Below are positions 5,385 through 6,391 of a DNA stretch of 6,391 nt, in pieces; positions within the stretch are counted from its first letter, which is position 1; each line of letters begins with the position of its first letter. The stretch is from assembly GCA_009695405.1 (NCBI GenBank), contig SIAZ01000204.1:1-6391 (forward strand). Direction: 5' to 3'. The translations under genes were made by a program, and so were the position numbers. The notes beneath the pieces were generated by a model, which did not search any database, was not told the DNA's origin, and saw only the letters and a program-made list of their open reading frames with translations. The DNA is from Pedosphaera sp. (GTDB lineage: Bacteria; Verrucomicrobiota; Verrucomicrobiia; Limisphaerales; UBA9464).

Positions 5385-6035
5385 ATGGACTTCCTCCGGC
5401 ATCTGCTCGATATCCTTTTGCATCTGCAAGATCATCTTTTTAACCTCACCCGCGACAACGGTCCGTGGATTTATGTCCTGCTGTTTGCGATCCTCTTTGC
5501 CGAAACCGGCCTCGTGGTGACCCCATTTCTTCCCGGTGATTCCCTTCTTTTTGCCGTGGGCGCGGTGGCAGCTAATCCGAAATCGGGTCTGAATGTTTGG
5601 ATCGCCGGATTGACTATGATCATTGCGGCTATCTTAGGTGACACACTCAATTATTCCATCGGACGTCTTGCGGGCCGTTTTCTTACCGAGCGTTTTCCAA
5701 AAATTATCAAACCAGAATACTTGAATCGCACGCGATCGTTCTTTGATGTTTACGGTGCCAAGACGGTCGTTATCGCCCGATTTATCCCAATCGTCCGCAC
5801 CTTCGCTCCGTTCGTCGCAGGAATGGGTGCCATGCACTACCGAAGATTCATGGCCTTCAACATCGGTGGAGCGATTGCTTGGGTTGTTCTTATTCTCCCA
5901 GCCGGTTGGTTTCTTGGTCAGTTCGAGTTTGTCAAAAAACGGTTCGAGATCATCGTCATTGGCATTATCTTAATTTCTCTTTTACCGGTGATTTTTGAGG
6001 CATGGAAAACACGTCGAGCGACGCCTAAACCCTAA
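5385..6035 (+). CDS. DedA family inner-membrane protein (probable undecaprenyl-phosphate flippase type)
   Basis: The 216-residue protein starts at the ATG at 5385, 25 nt after the DUF485 stop. The frame is open upstream to an ATG at 5322 that overlaps the DUF485 gene; the later start gives a normal DedA N-terminus. DedA hallmarks are all present: an acidic residue in the first helix (FAETG, Glu40), the re-entrant motif TPFLPGDS (46-53, Asp52), ILGDTLNYSIGR (83-94), and ARFIPIVRTFAPFVAGMG (131-148) with Arg132 and Arg138. The last is followed by YRRFMAFNIGGAIAW. These four charged residues match the spacing of those reported as essential in E. coli YqjA (Glu39, Asp51, Arg130, Arg136). Membrane helices lie at about 28-45, 55-62, 73-90, 155-178 and 188-205. 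Members support envelope integrity, and some recycle undecaprenyl phosphate across the membrane; the precise activity here is inferred from the family. Confidence 0.94.
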   Translation: MDFLRHLLDILLHLQDHLFNLTRDNGPWIYVLLFAILFAETGLVVTPFLPGDSLLFAVGAVAANPKSGLNVWIAGLTMIIAAILGDTLNYSIGRLAGRFLTERFPKIIKPEYLNRTRSFFDVYGAKTVVIARFIPIVRTFAPFVAGMGAMHYRRFMAFNIGGAIAWVVLILPAGWFLGQFEFVKKRFEIIVIGIILISLLPVIFEAWKTRRATPKP

Positions 6036-6046
6036 TTTATTCTAGA

Positions 6047-6070
6047 GCCTCGATTGCCCACAATTGAGGC
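6047..6070 (+). terminator. Possible weak terminator after the DedA gene
   Basis: Positions 6047-6055 pair with 6062-6070 in a 9-bp stem (GCCTC core, one G:U pair) around the 6-base loop GCCCAC, starting 12 nt after the DedA stop. Only a short TTT follows (6074-6076), so termination may be inefficient. It also lies just outside the proposed IS3 boundary. Confidence 0.45.
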
Positions 6071-6105
6071 CACTTTGCCAAGAGCTGAGTCAGTAAATTG
6101 ATTAA

Positions 6106-6131
6106 TGGGCCTGCTTCGATAAAACGGACAG
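6106..6131. repeat. Candidate right terminal inverted repeat of the IS3-family element
   Basis: The sequence starts TGGGCCTGCTTCG at 6106 and continues through ATAAAACGGACAG to 6131. The TG start and the CGGACA segment some 20 bases in resemble ends of IS3-family elements. It is placed where the right end should be, shortly after the transposase stop. The other end is outside the window, so the boundary and the target duplication (possibly TAA at 6103-6105) cannot be confirmed here. Confidence 0.5.
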
Positions 6132-6149
6132 AGAAAAGGGAGTTATTGG

Positions 6150-6391
6150 TTAGTTGTTTTTGAGTTCGAACTGAGCGGGTGAAAGGCCTCGGAGGGAGGT
6201 GTGACGGCGCTGGCGGTTATAGAAGATTTCAATGTAGTCGAAGATTTCGGACCTGGCGTTGGATCGGCTGGTGAACTTGCCTCGGTAGACCAATTCCAGT
6301 TTGAGGGTGCTCCAGAAGCTTTCCATTGCAGCGTTGTCGTAGCAGTTACCCCGTCGGCTCATGGAGGCAACCAAACCGGCCGCCTTCAAGG
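6150..6391 (-). CDS. IS3-family transposase OrfB, C-terminal part (partial)
   Basis: About 80 C-terminal residues are visible. The 5' part continues beyond the window, and the first codons visible encode LKAAGLVASM with no true start. The diagnostic IS3 integrase-core segment SMSRRGNCYDNAAMESFW is present; the Glu of MESF is the last acidic residue of the DDE catalytic triad. It is followed by the typical tail IFDYIEIFYNRQRRHTSLRGLSPAQFE and the TAA stop at 6150-6152. The visible part has no frameshift, so the element may be intact. In IS3 elements this product is usually made as an OrfAB fusion by ribosomal frameshifting upstream, which cannot be examined here. Confidence 0.95.
   Translation of the reverse strand, partial: LKAAGLVASMSRRGNCYDNAAMESFWSTLKLELVYRGKFTSRSNARSEIFDYIEIFYNRQRRHTSLRGLSPAQFELKNN

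Larger units (their letters stand above)
6106..6391 (-). mobile_element. 3' end of an IS3-family insertion sequence, running off the window
   Basis: The segment contains the C-terminal end of an IS3-type transposase on the minus strand. About 44 bp beyond its stop lies a candidate terminal inverted repeat beginning TGGGCC at 6106. The rest of the element (the remaining orfB, orfA and the other end) lies to the right of position 6391. Insertion falls in the non-coding space after the DedA gene, so no gene is visibly broken on this side. Confidence 0.8.

Overview
The window looks like a chromosomal segment of a verrucomicrobial-type (PVC superphylum) bacterium. This is an inference from gene content: a Tat-exported two-domain NIPSNAP protein, a Tat-exported tandem DUF1080 protein, an ECF sigma / zinc-less anti-sigma / secreted-protein cassette, and a near-total lack of Shine-Dalgarno motifs before the starts. 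No rRNA or other phylogenetic marker is present, so the assignment is tentative. Base composition is moderate and fairly even across the genes.

Layout. Positions 1-211 hold no gene. They carry two direct copies of a ~22-bp motif and may be the terminal part of an insertion sequence lying mostly to the left. From 1775 down to 212 on the minus strand runs a three-gene cassette: ECF sigma factor, membrane anti-sigma factor (ATGA overlap) and a small secreted protein of unknown function. Upstream of it on the same strand is hisB (1890-2552), the histidine-pathway dehydratase, standing alone and carrying two insertions relative to usual HisB. Divergent from hisB is a two-domain NIPSNAP protein (2640-3431) whose leader contains a perfect 7-bp inverted repeat around its ribosome-binding region. 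A strong bidirectional terminator (3488-3523) separates it from the convergent tandem DUF1080 protein (minus strand, ending at 3555). Divergent from that gene is a pair of membrane-protein genes, DUF485 (5051-5359) and DedA (5385-6035). The right edge (about 6106-6391) is the 3' end of an IS3-family element.

How the genes work together. Sigma and anti-sigma form an envelope-stress-type switch, and the exported third protein is the obvious candidate for a periplasmic partner or target. The DUF485-DedA pair is probably an operon of inner-membrane proteins, with DedA expected to act in undecaprenyl-phosphate lipid recycling. The NIPSNAP and DUF1080 proteins are both probably periplasmic Tat substrates. 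HisB is housekeeping. I see no defence system, CRISPR array, tRNA or phage module. The least explained items are the secreted third gene of the sigma cassette, the HisB insertions, the NIPSNAP leader hairpin, and a DUF485 gene paired with DedA instead of a symporter.
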